A stretch of 64,000 nucleotides of DNA from contig DEGR01000031.1 in assembly GCA_002351535.1 (NCBI GenBank), positions 31,879-95,878 of the forward strand. The letters are read 5' to 3'. Shown piece after piece: positions 49,541-61,064 of the stretch (position 1 is the stretch's first letter; each line of letters starts with the position of its first letter). The notes below the pieces were generated by a model. The model did no database searches and had not been told where the DNA came from. It was given only the letters and a program-made list of their open reading frames with translations. The position numbers and the translations under genes were made by a program. Origin of the DNA: Lachnospira sp. UBA2821 (GTDB taxonomy: Bacteria; Bacillota; Clostridia; Lachnospirales; Lachnospiraceae).

Positions 49541-49969
49541 ATGATAGCATTAGGAAGTGACCATGGCGGATTCGCATTAAAGCAGGAGATTATAAAATAT
49601 CTTGAGGATAACAAACTTGAATATAAAGATTATGGCTGTTATGATGAGAATTCGTGTGACTATCCACAGTATGCTAAGGCAGTTGCAAATGCAATAGTAT
49701 CAGGTGAGTGTGATAAAGGAATACTTGTATGTGGAACAGGTATTGGAATTTCAATTGCTGCGAATAAAGTTAAAGGAATAAGAGCAGCAGTATGTACAGA
49801 TTGTTTTACGGCTGAAGCTACGAGACAGCACAATAATGCAAATGTACTGGCTCTTGGAGGAAGAGTTGTAGGAGCAGGTCTTGCACTTAAGATAGTTGAT
49901 ACATTTCTTAATACAGAGTTTTCTAATGATGAGAGACATATAAGAAGAATTTCACAGATAGAAGATTAG
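49541..49969 (+). CDS. rpiB: ribose-5-phosphate isomerase B
   Basis: 142 residues. Interconverts ribose-5-P and ribulose-5-P. RpiB/LacA/LacB pattern: GSDHGGFALKQEIIKYLEDN, CDKGILVCGTGIGISIAANK with the catalytic Cys, AVCTDCFTAEATRQHNNANV and the ending RRISQIE. Cytoplasmic, pentose phosphate pathway. GATGGAGGACA precedes the ATG. Confidence 0.94.
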   Translation: MIALGSDHGGFALKQEIIKYLEDNKLEYKDYGCYDENSCDYPQYAKAVANAIVSGECDKGILVCGTGIGISIAANKVKGIRAAVCTDCFTAEATRQHNNANVLALGGRVVGAGLALKIVDTFLNTEFSNDERHIRRISQIED

Positions 49970-50016
49970 AATAGTAATCAGCATATTATAAGACAGGACA
50001 TTTATCAGAAAGGGCG

Positions 50017-50508
50017 ATGATTATGTCAGGAAAAAGACAGGATTATATAACATGGGATGAATATTTCATGGGAGTAGCATATCTTTCTGCAATGCGTTCA
50101 AAGGACCCTAATACTCAGGTAGGGGCATGTATAGTAGGAGTAGATAACAGAATACTATCCATGGGTTACAATGGATTTCCTAATGGATGCTCTGATGATG
50201 AATACCCATGGGAAAAGTTTGATGACGAACTTAAAAGTAAATATCTTTACACAACACACAGTGAATTGAATGCAATACTTAATTACAGAGGCGGAAGTCT
50301 TGAGGGAGCGAAAATGTATGTTACACTATTCCCATGTAATGAGTGTGCAAAAGCCATCATACAGGCAGGAATCAGGGAAGTTGTATATGCCGATGATAAA
50401 TATTGTGATACAGCGTCGGTTGTTGCATCAAAAAGAATGCTAAGATCAGCCGGAGTTGATATACTAAAGTATGAGAAAAATTCAAGAGAAATAATAATAT
50501 CATTATGA
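50017..50508 (+). CDS. comEB: deoxycytidylate (dCMP) deaminase
   Basis: 163 residues. Zinc deaminase that converts dCMP to dUMP for thymidylate supply. Zinc motif HSELNAI and PCNECAKAIIQAGI. Substrate loop MGYNGFPNGCSDDEYPWEKF is typical of the dCMP branch. Starts at ATG 50017 or the third codon (both share the ribosome site). Overlaps the next gene by 4 bp (ATGA). Confidence 0.93.
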   Translation: MIMSGKRQDYITWDEYFMGVAYLSAMRSKDPNTQVGACIVGVDNRILSMGYNGFPNGCSDDEYPWEKFDDELKSKYLYTTHSELNAILNYRGGSLEGAKMYVTLFPCNECAKAIIQAGIREVVYADDKYCDTASVVASKRMLRSAGVDILKYEKNSREIIISL

Positions 50509-50822
50509 GAAATAATAAGAGTGTTTTCAGAAATATAGCATTAATAACACAGCTTGGTATTCATATGCTTACACCTGTTTTTCTGTGTGTGGCGGCAGGC
50601 GTGTATATTGATAATAAATTTTCAACATATTTTACATTGCCACTATTAATAGTTGGTATATTAGCAGGTGCGAGGAATGCCTATATGCTTGCTGTTGCAT
50701 CAACAAAGCAGGACACAGTGGATGAAAATAGAGGAAGGGCGAGGAGCATGAATCTGGATCGTTCATATGTCCGCCGAAAATCAGTTGATAGCAAAGATGT
50801 TGAAATTAATAAAAAGAAATAA
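50505..50822 (+). CDS. atpZ: AtpZ/AtpI-like membrane protein
   Basis: 105 residues. Two membrane segments (LGIHMLTPVFLCVAAGVYID, FTLPLLIVGILAGARNAYML) in the AtpZ/AtpI pattern, followed by a basic tail. In Firmicutes AtpZ precedes AtpI and the atp operon and has been linked with Mg2+ supply or c-ring assembly. Coupled to the deaminase gene by ATGA. Confidence 0.82.
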   Translation: MRNNKSVFRNIALITQLGIHMLTPVFLCVAAGVYIDNKFSTYFTLPLLIVGILAGARNAYMLAVASTKQDTVDENRGRARSMNLDRSYVRRKSVDSKDVEINKKK

Positions 50823-50839
50823 TTGTTTAGAGGAGAAGT

Positions 50840-51256
50840 ATGCAGGTTAATAGAAAAAAACCACCTCTTATAAATCAGACATTGCTCGAACTTCTTGTGG
50901 GCATTGCGATATATGGAGTAGTTGGAGTTATATTAATTATATTATTTGTTCCTGACAAAGCATTTAGTATTGCAGGATTTGCAATAGGAGATATAACATC
51001 AGCGGCAATGATAATTCATATGTCAGTTGAACTGGAAAAATCCCTTTATATGGGTGAAGAAGGAGCACTAAAGCATACAAGAAAGACTACAGGTCTTAGA
51101 ATGATTGTTGTTGCGGCAGTATTAATTGCTGTTGCATGGTTCCGGCTTGGGGACATAATTAGTTCACTTGTGGGAATAATGGCATTGAAAGTGTCGGCTT
51201 ATATCCAGCCGTTCACACATAAAGTTTTTAACAAATTTAAAGAAGGAAGAAGGTGA
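50840..51256 (+). CDS. atpI: ATP synthase subunit I (AtpI)
   Basis: 138 residues with four hydrophobic segments, typical UncI/AtpI protein: c-ring assembly helper. AGAGGAGAA precedes ATG 50840. First member of the ATP synthase operon proper. Confidence 0.85.
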   Translation: MQVNRKKPPLINQTLLELLVGIAIYGVVGVILIILFVPDKAFSIAGFAIGDITSAAMIIHMSVELEKSLYMGEEGALKHTRKTTGLRMIVVAAVLIAVAWFRLGDIISSLVGIMALKVSAYIQPFTHKVFNKFKEGRR

Positions 51257-51260
51257 AAAT

Positions 51261-52004
51261 GTGGGAAATGAATTGCTTTTTGCCGGAACGGGTGCAGCTC
51301 TTTTAGAGACTGACAGTGGTGACTTTGGCTTTATGATAAAACTTTTGAAGGAATTCAAAATATTTGGAGTAAAGCTGAACATCACCTCAACACATATAAG
51401 TCTTGTTATTGTAACTATTACATTGCTTATAGTGGGCTGTCTGGTTGGAAGAATAGTTAAGAGAGTCAATGCATCCGACACACCGGGAACAGTACAGAAT
51501 ATTGCAGAGCTTGTGGTTGAAATGCTTGATAATATGGTAAATGGTATTATGGGCAAAGAAGCAAGAAGATTTGTGAATTACATCTCAACGCTTTTTGTAT
51601 TTGTACTGTTATGCAACATTTCAGGTCTGTTTGGATTAAGGGCACCGACAGCGGATTATGGTGTTACACTTCCGCTTGGAATTATTACATTTTGTATGAT
51701 TCATTATTGTGGTCTTAAGAAGAATAAGATGAAACATCTCACAGATATGTGTCATCCGGTAGTGCTTACACCGATTAACATAATAGGTGAGCTTGCAGTA
51801 CCTATATCACTTTCACTTCGTCTCTTCGGTAATATCATGTCAGGTACAGTATTGATGGGACTTATATATATGCTTCCAAGATATGTAACTGTTGGTATTC
51901 CGGCTGCAGCACATGTTTACTTTGATATCTTTTCAGGATGCATTCAGGCATATGTAATATGTATGCTGACAATGGTTTATATTACAGATAAGATTTCAGA
52001 TTAA
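51261..52004 (+). CDS. atpB: ATP synthase subunit a
   Basis: 247 residues from GTG 51261 (AAGGTG 6 nt upstream). Integral subunit with the half-channels; essential Arg in ISLSLRLFGNIMSG. Other motifs: ALVLTPINIIGE-like VVLTPINIIGELAVP. Works with the c ring in ion translocation. Confidence 0.94.
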   Translation: MGNELLFAGTGAALLETDSGDFGFMIKLLKEFKIFGVKLNITSTHISLVIVTITLLIVGCLVGRIVKRVNASDTPGTVQNIAELVVEMLDNMVNGIMGKEARRFVNYISTLFVFVLLCNISGLFGLRAPTADYGVTLPLGIITFCMIHYCGLKKNKMKHLTDMCHPVVLTPINIIGELAVPISLSLRLFGNIMSGTVLMGLIYMLPRYVTVGIPAAAHVYFDIFSGCIQAYVICMLTMVYITDKISD

Positions 52005-52043
52005 TAGCAGTTACAGTTGAGAGAAGTAAGATATTATTTTGGA

Positions 52044-52057
52044 TGAAACATGTTTCA
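52044..52057. repeat. 14-bp perfect palindrome between atpB and atpE
   Basis: TGAAACATGTTTCA, a 14-bp palindrome in the only sizeable intergenic gap of the operon. It resembles but does not match parS. Could be an RNA hairpin limiting or adjusting the atpE ratio. Confidence 0.5.
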
Positions 52058-52079
52058 CAAAAAGTATGAAACCGTGTAA

Positions 52080-52361
<282 letters not shown>

Positions 52362-52417
52362 AATATAAATAATGCAATACAGACTTAAAAAACGAATCTC
52401 AGAAAGGAGGCGAAACC

Positions 52418-52960
52418 TTGGTCAGTGCTAATATGATGTTATTAGAAGGAAGAATATTCGGCCTGGATGCACAGACTGTATTTGATGCAGTTTTTCTTGC
52501 AATAAATATATTTATTCTTTTTACAGTACTTTCATATAAACTTTTTAATCCTGTAAGAGATATGCTTGAGAAGAGAAAGCAGCGTATTACAGATGAGAGA
52601 GAGCAGGCAGCAGCAGATAAAGAGACTGCAGAGCAGCTTAAAGAAGAATATCAGCAGAAGCTTAAGGATATCAATAAAGAAGCAGAAGCTATATTAAGCG
52701 AAGCCCGCAAGAAAGCTGTAAGAAATGAAGAGAGAATTATTGCAGAAGCTAAGGAAGAGGCAGCAAGAATAATTCAGAGAGCTAATTCAGAAGTTGAATT
52801 GGAGAAGAAGAAAGCAGCAGATGATATTAAGAAAGAAATAGTAAATGTTGCAACTCTTATGGCTAACAAGGTAGTAGCAGCATCCATAGATACAAAGACA
52901 CAGGATGCACTCATTGAGGAAACATTAGGAGAGATAGGTGATAAAACATGGCTAAACTAG
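52418..52960 (+). CDS. atpF: ATP synthase subunit b
   Basis: 180 residues from TTG 52418 with AAAGGAGG upstream. One N-terminal membrane helix (VFDAVFLAINIFILFTVLSY), then a long right-handed coiled coil rich in EKK/EEA. Peripheral stalk. Overlaps atpH by 13 bp. Confidence 0.92.
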   Translation: MVSANMMLLEGRIFGLDAQTVFDAVFLAINIFILFTVLSYKLFNPVRDMLEKRKQRITDEREQAAADKETAEQLKEEYQQKLKDINKEAEAILSEARKKAVRNEERIIAEAKEEAARIIQRANSEVELEKKKAADDIKKEIVNVATLMANKVVAASIDTKTQDALIEETLGEIGDKTWLN

Positions 52961-53496
52961 TATCTAAGACATACGGTGATGCATTGTTTGAACTGGCTCT
53001 TGAGAATGATACTGTTGATACTCTGTATGAAGAGGCTATGGCAGTTGATGAGGTGTTTCTTGGCAATGATGAGCTTATCAAATTACTGAATCACCCTAAA
53101 ATAGATAAAGATAACAAGATTCAGATAATAGAAGAAATATTCAAAGGTAAAGTGTCAGATGATATGACAGGTTTTCTTACTGTAATTGTTAGAAAAGACA
53201 GATACAATGACATAGATGCCATTATGAAATGTTTTATCGACGAAGTAAGAGAATATAAAAAAATAGGTGTTGCTTATGTAACATCAGCTATTGAATTAAG
53301 TGACAAACAGAAAAAAGACGTGGAGAAAAGACTTCTTGATACCACGCAATATGAAGTATTCGACATGAATTACACCGTTGATGAAAGTGTCATCGGTGGA
53401 ATGATTATCCGCATAGGCGATAGGGTTGTTGACAGCACAATCAAATCTAAGATAGAAAAAATGTCTAGAGAATTGCTGAAGATTCAGCTTGCTTAA
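52948..53496 (+). CDS. atpH: ATP synthase subunit delta
   Basis: 182 residues. OSCP/delta pattern: KTYGDALFELALENDTVDTL, LIKLLNHPKIDKDNKIQIIE, and the C-terminal VDESVIGGMIIRIGDRVVDS. Connects F1 to the stalk. Confidence 0.92.
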   Translation: MAKLVSKTYGDALFELALENDTVDTLYEEAMAVDEVFLGNDELIKLLNHPKIDKDNKIQIIEEIFKGKVSDDMTGFLTVIVRKDRYNDIDAIMKCFIDEVREYKKIGVAYVTSAIELSDKQKKDVEKRLLDTTQYEVFDMNYTVDESVIGGMIIRIGDRVVDSTIKSKIEKMSRELLKIQLA

Positions 53497-53523
53497 TGCG
53501 AAGAAAGAAGGTGGGTTAGTTCC

Positions 53524-55026
53524 ATGAATTTAAGACCAGAGGAAATCAGCTCTGTTATTAAAGAACAGATAAAAAAATATTCGGCTGAACTTGATGTGTC
53601 AAACGTTGGTACTGTAATCCAGGTAGCAGATGGAATTGCCAGAATACATGGACTTGAGAAAGCTATGCAGGGAGAACTGTTAGAATTTCCGGGCGAAGTG
53701 TATGGTATGGTTCTGAATCTGGAGGAAGATAACGTAGGTGCAGTTCTTCTTGGTGATTCTAAGAATATTAACGAAGGTGATACTGTTAAGACAACAGGAC
53801 GAGTAGTTGAGGTTCCTGTAGGTGATGTTATGACAGGACGAGTAGTAAATGCTCTTGGACAGCCAATAGATGGAAAAGGACCGATTGATACAGACAAGTA
53901 CAGAAAGATTGAAAGAGTAGCATCAGGTGTTATCTCCAGAAAATCAGTAGATACACCACTTCAGACAGGTATTAAAGCTATTGATGCAATGGTTCCTATC
54001 GGAAGGGGACAAAGAGAGTTAATTATCGGTGACCGTCAGACAGGTAAGACGGCTATAGCGATAGATACAATTATTAACCAGAAAGGTCAGGGTGTTCATT
54101 GTATATATGTTGCAATCGGACAGAAAGCGTCTACAGTTGCAAACATTGTAAAGACTCTTGAAGACTATGGGGCAATGGATTACACAACAGTTGTAGTATC
54201 TACAGCGAGTGAACTTGCACCATTACAGTATATTGCACCATACTCAGGATGTGCAATAGGTGAGGAATGGATGGAAAATGGGGAGGATGTTCTTGTAGTA
54301 TATGATGATTTGAGCAAACATGCTACAGCATACAGAACACTTTCATTGCTTCTTCGTCGTCCACCGGGACGTGAAGCTTATCCGGGCGATGTATTCTATC
54401 TCCATTCAAGGCTTCTTGAAAGAGCAGCAAGATTATCAGATGATCTGGGTGGCGGTTCACTGACTGCACTTCCGATTATTGAAACACAGGCAGGAGATGT
54501 ATCAGCATATATTCCTACAAATGTTATATCTATTACAGATGGACAGATATATCTTGAGACAGAGATGTTCAACTCAGGATTCAGACCTGCTGTTAATGCG
54601 GGACTTTCAGTATCGAGAGTTGGAGGAGCAGCTCAGATTAAGGCTATTAAGAAACTTGCAGCACCAATTCGTGTGGAGCTTGCACAGTATAGAGAGCTTG
54701 CATCATTTGCACAGTTTGGTTCAGAGCTTGATGCAGATACTAAAGAAAAGCTTGCTCAGGGTGAAAGAATCAAAGAAATACTTAAACAGCCACAGTATAA
54801 TCCAATGCCTGTTGAATATCAGGTAATTATAATCTATGCGGCTACTAAGAAGTATCTTCTTGATATACCTGTGAGTGAAATATTAAGATTTGAAAAAGAA
54901 TTGTTTGAATTTATTAAAACAAAATATGCAGATATACCGGCAGATATCAAAGAGTCTAAGGAATTAAAGCCGGAGGTTGAAGAACAGCTTATCAAGGCAA
55001 TAGAGGAATTCAAAAAGGATTTCTAA
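53524..55026 (+). CDS. atpA: ATP synthase subunit alpha
   Basis: 500 residues. Regulatory non-catalytic nucleotide site with Walker [10 protein letters not shown], plus the alpha/beta family pattern ([20 protein letters not shown]). GAAGGTGGG precedes ATG 53524. Confidence 0.96.
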   Translation: MNLRPEEISSVIKEQIKKYSAELDVSNVGTVIQVADGIARIHGLEKAMQGELLEFPGEVYGMVLNLEEDNVGAVLLGDSKNINEGDTVKTTGRVVEVPVGDVMTGRVVNALGQPIDGKGPIDTDKYRKIERVASGVISRKSVDTPLQTGIKAIDAMVPIGRGQRELIIGDRQTGKTAIAIDTIINQKGQGVHCIYVAIGQKASTVANIVKTLEDYGAMDYTTVVVSTASELAPLQYIAPYSGCAIGEEWMENGEDVLVVYDDLSKHATAYRTLSLLLRRPPGREAYPGDVFYLHSRLLERAARLSDDLGGGSLTALPIIETQAGDVSAYIPTNVISITDGQIYLETEMFNSGFRPAVNAGLSVSRVGGAAQIKAIKKLAAPIRVELAQYRELASFAQFGSELDADTKEKLAQGERIKEILKQPQYNPMPVEYQVIIIYAATKKYLLDIPVSEILRFEKELFEFIKTKYADIPADIKESKELKPEVEEQLIKAIEEFKKDF

Positions 55027-55047
55027 AGTGAAAGGCGGTGAAAGTTC

Positions 55048-55908
55048 ATGGCGTCAATGAGAGATATTCAGAGACGTAAGTCGAGTATACAGAGTACAGG
55101 ACAGATAACCAAAGCCATGAAGCTTGTTGCAACGGTAAGACTTCAGAAGGCCAGAGGAAATGCAGAGAATTCCCAGCCATATTTTGACCATATGTATAAT
55201 ACTGTAAAATCTATGCTGGCCCGTTCAGGAAATATTAATCATAAATATTTGCAGCCGGGTGAGAGCAAAAAGAAAGCCGTTATTGCTATTACATCCAACA
55301 GAGGACTTGCAGGAGGATATAACTCTAATATAGTCAAACTGTTATCGGGCAATGATGATTTTCAACCGGATGATGTTATAGTATATAATATAGGACGTAA
55401 GGGCAAAGAACTGTTTCAAAGAAAAGGATATAGTATTAAAGAAGATTTTTCAGATACAGTAAATGACCCGGGTTACAGAGATGCTATGGATATATCAGAT
55501 GTTATATTGTCTGATTTTGAGAATGGTGAGTTTGGTGAATTATATATTGCATATACAGTATTTAAAAATACAGTAAGTCACATACCTACATTGATAAAAC
55601 TGCTTCCGGTTACAGCATCGGAAGAGGTACTAAACAGTGAGGAAAGACTTACGATGATGAATTACGAGCCGGGTGCAGAAGAGGCACTGGATATGATTAT
55701 TCCTAAATATTTAAGTAGTCTTATATATGGTGCGCTTATTCAGGCAGTTGCCAGCGAAAACGGTGCAAGGATGCAGGCTATGGATTCAGCAACAAGTAAT
55801 GCAGACGAAATGCTTGATAATTTATCTTTACTGTACAATCGTGCCCGTCAGGGTTCGATAACGCAGGAATTAACAGAAATAATTGCCGGAGCAGAAGCTA
55901 TATCATAG
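55048..55908 (+). CDS. atpG: ATP synthase subunit gamma
   Basis: 286 residues. Central shaft: N-terminal DIQRRKSSIQSTGQITKAMK, C-terminal NADEMLDNLSLLYNRARQGS and TQELTEIIAGAEA. AAAGGCGGTG precedes the start. Confidence 0.94.
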   Translation: MASMRDIQRRKSSIQSTGQITKAMKLVATVRLQKARGNAENSQPYFDHMYNTVKSMLARSGNINHKYLQPGESKKKAVIAITSNRGLAGGYNSNIVKLLSGNDDFQPDDVIVYNIGRKGKELFQRKGYSIKEDFSDTVNDPGYRDAMDISDVILSDFENGEFGELYIAYTVFKNTVSHIPTLIKLLPVTASEEVLNSEERLTMMNYEPGAEEALDMIIPKYLSSLIYGALIQAVASENGARMQAMDSATSNADEMLDNLSLLYNRARQGSITQELTEIIAGAEAIS

Positions 55909-55939
55909 TTATTAGTTTATGTGTAAGGAATTATATTAA

Positions 55940-57358
<1,419 letters not shown>

Positions 57359-57372
57359 GAAATGAGGTAGTT

Positions 57373-57774
57373 ATGGCGGATTTATTTACATTAGAGATAG
57401 TATCGCCGGACCGGATTTTCTATCAGGGTGAAGCAAGTTTTATAGAGATGGTGACTACAGAGGGGGAAATCGGAGTATATAAAAATCATATACCAATGAC
57501 TAATATTCTTGTTCCCGGAGTTGTTACCATCTATGAAGAAAATGAGGTAAAAAAGGCGGCAATACATGCAGGATTCGTAGAGATTCTGCCGGATAAGATA
57601 ACTATATTAGCGGAGATAGCAGAATGGCCGGAAGAAATTGACGTGCCAAGAGCTGAGGAGGCTAAAGAAAGGGCCGAGCAACGTCTTAACAGTGGCGATG
57701 CAGAGGTTAATGTGGCAAGGGCGGAGGCTGCACTCAGCCGTTCTCTTGCCAGACTTAATATAAGCGGAAAATAA
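57373..57774 (+). CDS. atpC: ATP synthase subunit epsilon
   Basis: 133 residues. Beta-barrel (LEIVSPDRIFYQGEASFIEM, TEGEIGVYKNHIPMTN) and C-terminal helical hairpin (RAEEAKERAEQRL). Inhibitory subunit. The last gene of the atp operon. Confidence 0.93.
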   Translation: MADLFTLEIVSPDRIFYQGEASFIEMVTTEGEIGVYKNHIPMTNILVPGVVTIYEENEVKKAAIHAGFVEILPDKITILAEIAEWPEEIDVPRAEEAKERAEQRLNSGDAEVNVARAEAALSRSLARLNISGK

Positions 57775-57788
57775 TTAGTTAATATGTA

Positions 57789-57960
57789 TTGACAGCTTAA
57801 GTCAGTTTTGTTATTATCTATAACAGATTGCGACTGTTAAAGCCACATGAAGGGGCACACCACCAAGGGTGTGGTTTCTTCCTGTGGCTTTTTGTTATGA
57901 TTTTTTGTTATGACTTTTTGTTATAGCTTTCAGCTGTGGCTATGAGGATGGAAAGGAGAG
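57789..57960 (+). promoter_or_regulatory. thi operon promoter and structured terminator-type leader
   Basis: TTGACA (57789-57794), 17 bp, TATTAT (57812-57817). The leader then forms a two-part hairpin: outer AAAGCCACA (57839-57847) / TGTGGCTTT (57883-57891), inner CACACC/GGTGTG, followed by TTTTG, an intrinsic terminator. Downstream, TGTGGCT recurs at 57935-57941, so AGCCACA could pair with either copy. Three copies of TTTTTGTTATG (57889-57925) lie between. The conserved boxes of a TPP riboswitch are not visible. A candidate thiS-associated RNA motif has been described in Firmicutes; a match is not verified here. Confidence 0.65.
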
Positions 57961-57964
57961 ATAT

Positions 57965-58159
57965 ATGGTAAAAATAAATGGTGAAGAGGAGAATCTCGCC
58001 GGTATGAATCTTGCAAAATGTATTGAAGAGCATGGATATACAACGAAATGGATTGTAGTAGAGATTAACGAAGAGATTATTCCTAAAGAGAAATATAAGG
58101 ATATAACAATAAAGGATAATGATGTTATAGAGGTGGTCAGTTTCGTAGGAGGGGGTTGA
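57965..58159 (+). CDS. thiS: sulfur carrier protein ThiS
   Basis: 64 residues. Beta-grasp ubiquitin-like: MVKINGEEENLAGMNLAKCI and the C-terminal EVVSFVGGG with terminal Gly-Gly that is activated by ThiF and carries the sulfur for thiazole. AAAGGAGAG precedes ATG 57965. Confidence 0.92.
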   Translation: MVKINGEEENLAGMNLAKCIEEHGYTTKWIVVEINEEIIPKEKYKDITIKDNDVIEVVSFVGGG

Positions 58160-58160
58160 T

Positions 58161-58988
58161 ATGGATAATAATGATGACAATATCAATATGTATAAAAGTA
58201 TAAATTACAATGGTCGGATTATCAAAACAACAGCCTGCAATATATACGAATTGTCGGATGAATTAAATGTAGACAGACAAAATAAAGTTATAATAAAAAA
58301 CGGTTATCAGACAGATGAAAATCTTAAATTATCGGACGGTGACATTGTTACCATAATACAAAAGGGAGTTATGCCTGATAAGGAACAGCTCAAAGAGATG
58401 ATGAGGGCCAGACATACACCCGGGGTATATGATGCCGTCAAAGATGCCAAAGTTGCAATAATGGGTCTTGGAGGACTTGGGTCTAATATAGCCATAATGC
58501 TTGCAAGAACCGGAGTCGGCCATCTGAAGCTTGTGGATTTTGATATAGTTGAACCAAGTAATCTTAACCGTCAGCAGTATTCTATTGCACAGCTTGGAAA
58601 GCGGAAGACGGATGCGCTTAAAGAAATAATTAATCAGATTAATCCATTTTTAGATATAAAGACAGAATTCGTGAGAGTTACAGAGAAAAATGTTCTATCT
58701 ATAACAGATGGATACGATATAGTATGTGAGGCATTTGATAAACCGGATGCAAAGGTAATGCTTACACAATGCATTTTATCACAAACAGATAAAGTGTTGA
58801 TTGCAGCTTCGGGAATGGCAGGAATAGAGGATTCTAATGCTGTTAAGACAAGAAAAGTGACAGACCGGTTCTATGTGTGTGGTGACGGCATGACTGAGGC
58901 AAAAGAAGGCAGAGGATTGATGGCACCAAGAGTAACTATATGTGCGGCACATCAGGCAAATGCAGTGTTAGATGTAATAATTAAATAA
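58161..58988 (+). CDS. thiF: ThiF-family adenylyltransferase with N-terminal ThiS-like domain
   Basis: 275 residues. Residues 1-75 look like a second ThiS-like beta-grasp domain ([32 protein letters not shown]). The remainder is a ThiF/MoeB/E1-like Rossmann domain with ATP site [35 protein letters not shown] and Cys in YVCGDGM. Activates ThiS by adenylation. No zinc CxxC pair is seen at the end, which fits the short ThiF form of Clostridia. AGGAGGGG precedes ATG 58161; 1-bp gap to thiS. Confidence 0.88.
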   Translation: MDNNDDNINMYKSINYNGRIIKTTACNIYELSDELNVDRQNKVIIKNGYQTDENLKLSDGDIVTIIQKGVMPDKEQLKEMMRARHTPGVYDAVKDAKVAIMGLGGLGSNIAIMLARTGVGHLKLVDFDIVEPSNLNRQQYSIAQLGKRKTDALKEIINQINPFLDIKTEFVRVTEKNVLSITDGYDIVCEAFDKPDAKVMLTQCILSQTDKVLIAASGMAGIEDSNAVKTRKVTDRFYVCGDGMTEAKEGRGLMAPRVTICAAHQANAVLDVIIK

Positions 58989-59014
58989 ATATATACAGGA
59001 AGGAAAGCAGAACA

Positions 59015-59788
59015 ATGAACAACAATGACAAACTTATTATCGGAGGACATGAATTTGATTCAAGATTTATTCTTGGTTCAGGAAAATATTCGTTAGAACT
59101 TATTAAGGCTGCAGTGGAGAATGCAGGTGCACAGATAATTACATTAGCATTAAGAAGGGCAAGCACAGGAAATGTTGCAAATATTCTCGATTACATTCCC
59201 GAAGGAGTTACATTGCTTCCTAATACATCCGGAGCAAGAAATGCTGATGAAGCAGTGAGAATTGCACGTCTTTCAAGAGAACTCGGATGTGGGGATTTTG
59301 TTAAGATTGAGATTATGAGAGATTCTAAGTATCTTCTTCCGGATAATCAGGAGACCATAAAGGCTACTGAAATTCTTGCTAAAGAGGGATTTGTTGTAAT
59401 GCCATATATGTATCCTGATTTAAATAGTGCAAGAGACCTGATGAATGCAGGAGCTGCTTCAATTATGCCGCTTGGTGCACCAATAGGTTCTAATAAAGGA
59501 CTTTGCACAAAAGAATTCATACAGATTATTATAGATGAGATTAATCTTCCGGTTATTGTGGATGCAGGAATCGGCCGACCATCACAGGCGTGTGAGGCTA
59601 TGGAAATGGGTGCAGCCGCAGTTATGGCAAATACCGCAGTTGCAACAGCAGGTGATGTTCCTATGATGGCGTCAGCATTTAAGTCTGCAATAGAAGCAGG
59701 AAGAAAAGCATACATTTCAGGACTAGGACGTGTACTTGACAAAGGTGGAGCAGCATCTTCGCCACTTACAGGATTTTTAAAGGATTAG
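59015..59788 (+). CDS. thiG: thiazole synthase ThiG
   Basis: 257 residues. TIM barrel making thiazole phosphate from DXP, dehydroglycine and ThiS-thiocarboxylate. Signature: [20 protein letters not shown] with the Schiff-base Lys region, [67 protein letters not shown] precedes ATG 59015. Confidence 0.95.
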   Translation: MNNNDKLIIGGHEFDSRFILGSGKYSLELIKAAVENAGAQIITLALRRASTGNVANILDYIPEGVTLLPNTSGARNADEAVRIARLSRELGCGDFVKIEIMRDSKYLLPDNQETIKATEILAKEGFVVMPYMYPDLNSARDLMNAGAASIMPLGAPIGSNKGLCTKEFIQIIIDEINLPVIVDAGIGRPSQACEAMEMGAAAVMANTAVATAGDVPMMASAFKSAIEAGRKAYISGLGRVLDKGGAASSPLTGFLKD

Positions 59789-59885
59789 ATATAGCTTAAT
59801 GTACACATTACAGAGATTGCATAACAGCATTCATATAAGATTCTGCAGGATTACAGATTGTGGAGAATAGAAAGGAATTACAGAT

Positions 59886-61064
59886 ATGTCAAGTATATAT
59901 AACGAAGATAAGGTTGAGAACAGAATAGACCATATGAAGTATCTTCCTGATATGGAGGTGCTTGATTCAGATATTGAAAAGCGTGTTATAGACGGAATGA
60001 ATAACTATGATTATGATAAATATACTGCAAAGGATGTTAAAGCGGCACTTGTAGCAGAAAAACCATCTATAGAAGATTTTGGAGCACTTTTGTCTCCTGC
60101 AGCAACCCCTTTCATTGAAGAGATTGCACAGAGAGCACAGCAGGAAACAAGAAAACATTTTGGTAATTCAATATATATGTTTACACCTCTTTATATTGCA
60201 AATTATTGTGAAAATTACTGTATTTATTGTGGTTTCAACTGTCATAATAAGATTAAGAGGGCAAAGCTTAATGAAGAAGAGATTGAGCAGGAAATGAAGG
60301 AGATAGCAAAGACAGGACTTCAGGAAGTGCTTATTCTTACAGGCGAGAGCAAAAAAATGTCGGATGTTAAGTATATAGGTGAAGCCTGCAAAATAGCAAA
60401 AAAATATTTTAAAGTAATCGGACTTGAAGTGTATCCTATGAATTCAGAAGATTATGCATATCTCCACAAATGTGGTGCTGACTATGTAACAGTATTCCAG
60501 GAAACATATAATTCAGATAAATATGAAACACTTCATCTTGCGGGACATAAGAGAATATTTCCATACAGACTGAATGCACAGGAAAGAGCATTAAAAGGTG
60601 GAATGAGGGGAGTAGGATTTGCAGCACTTCTAGGACTTGCGGATTTTAGAAAAGATGCATTTGCAGTTGGAACACATGCACATTATCTGCAGCAGAAATA
60701 TCCACATGCGGAGATAGCCATATCATGTCCGCGATTAAGACCTATAATTAATAATGACAGAATTAATCCGAGAGATGTTCATGAGACACAGCTTCTTCAG
60801 GTTATATGTGCGTATAGAATATTTCTTCCATATGCAAGTATTACGATATCTACCAGAGAGTGTGAGAGATTTAGAAATAATATTATCAAGATTGCAGCCA
60901 CAAAGATTTCAGCAGGGGTAAATGTTGGAATAGGTGGTCATTCCGGAGAAGAAAAAGGGGATGAGCAGTTCGAAATATCTGATGGAAGAAATGTAGATGA
61001 AGTATATAAAGCTATTGAGGATGCAGGACTTCAGCCTGTAATGAGTGATTATATTTATGTGTAA
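59886..61064 (+). CDS. thiH: 2-iminoacetate synthase ThiH (radical SAM tyrosine lyase)
   Basis: 392 residues. Cluster motif CENYCIYCGFNC (radical SAM CxxxCxxC, embedded in extra Cys residues), with the C-terminal pattern TISTRECERFRNNIIKIAAT and GIGGHSGEEKGDEQFEI. Cleaves tyrosine to dehydroglycine and p-cresol, the anaerobic route that replaces glycine oxidase ThiO. This supports an anaerobic host. The end overlaps thiE. Confidence 0.94.
   Translation: MSSIYNEDKVENRIDHMKYLPDMEVLDSDIEKRVIDGMNNYDYDKYTAKDVKAALVAEKPSIEDFGALLSPAATPFIEEIAQRAQQETRKHFGNSIYMFTPLYIANYCENYCIYCGFNCHNKIKRAKLNEEEIEQEMKEIAKTGLQEVLILTGESKKMSDVKYIGEACKIAKKYFKVIGLEVYPMNSEDYAYLHKCGADYVTVFQETYNSDKYETLHLAGHKRIFPYRLNAQERALKGGMRGVGFAALLGLADFRKDAFAVGTHAHYLQQKYPHAEIAISCPRLRPIINNDRINPRDVHETQLLQVICAYRIFLPYASITISTRECERFRNNIIKIAATKISAGVNVGIGGHSGEEKGDEQFEISDGRNVDEVYKAIEDAGLQPVMSDYIYV

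Noticed and set aside
52044..52057. parS-like site between atpB and atpE
   Set aside because: The palindrome TGAAACATGTTTCA has the two halves in the opposite order to the Firmicutes parS consensus; kept only as an unexplained palindrome.
57839..57891. TPP riboswitch upstream of thiS
   Set aside because: The expected CTGAGA-type and ACCTGATCTGGATAATGCC-type conserved segments are absent; the structure seen is a terminator hairpin.
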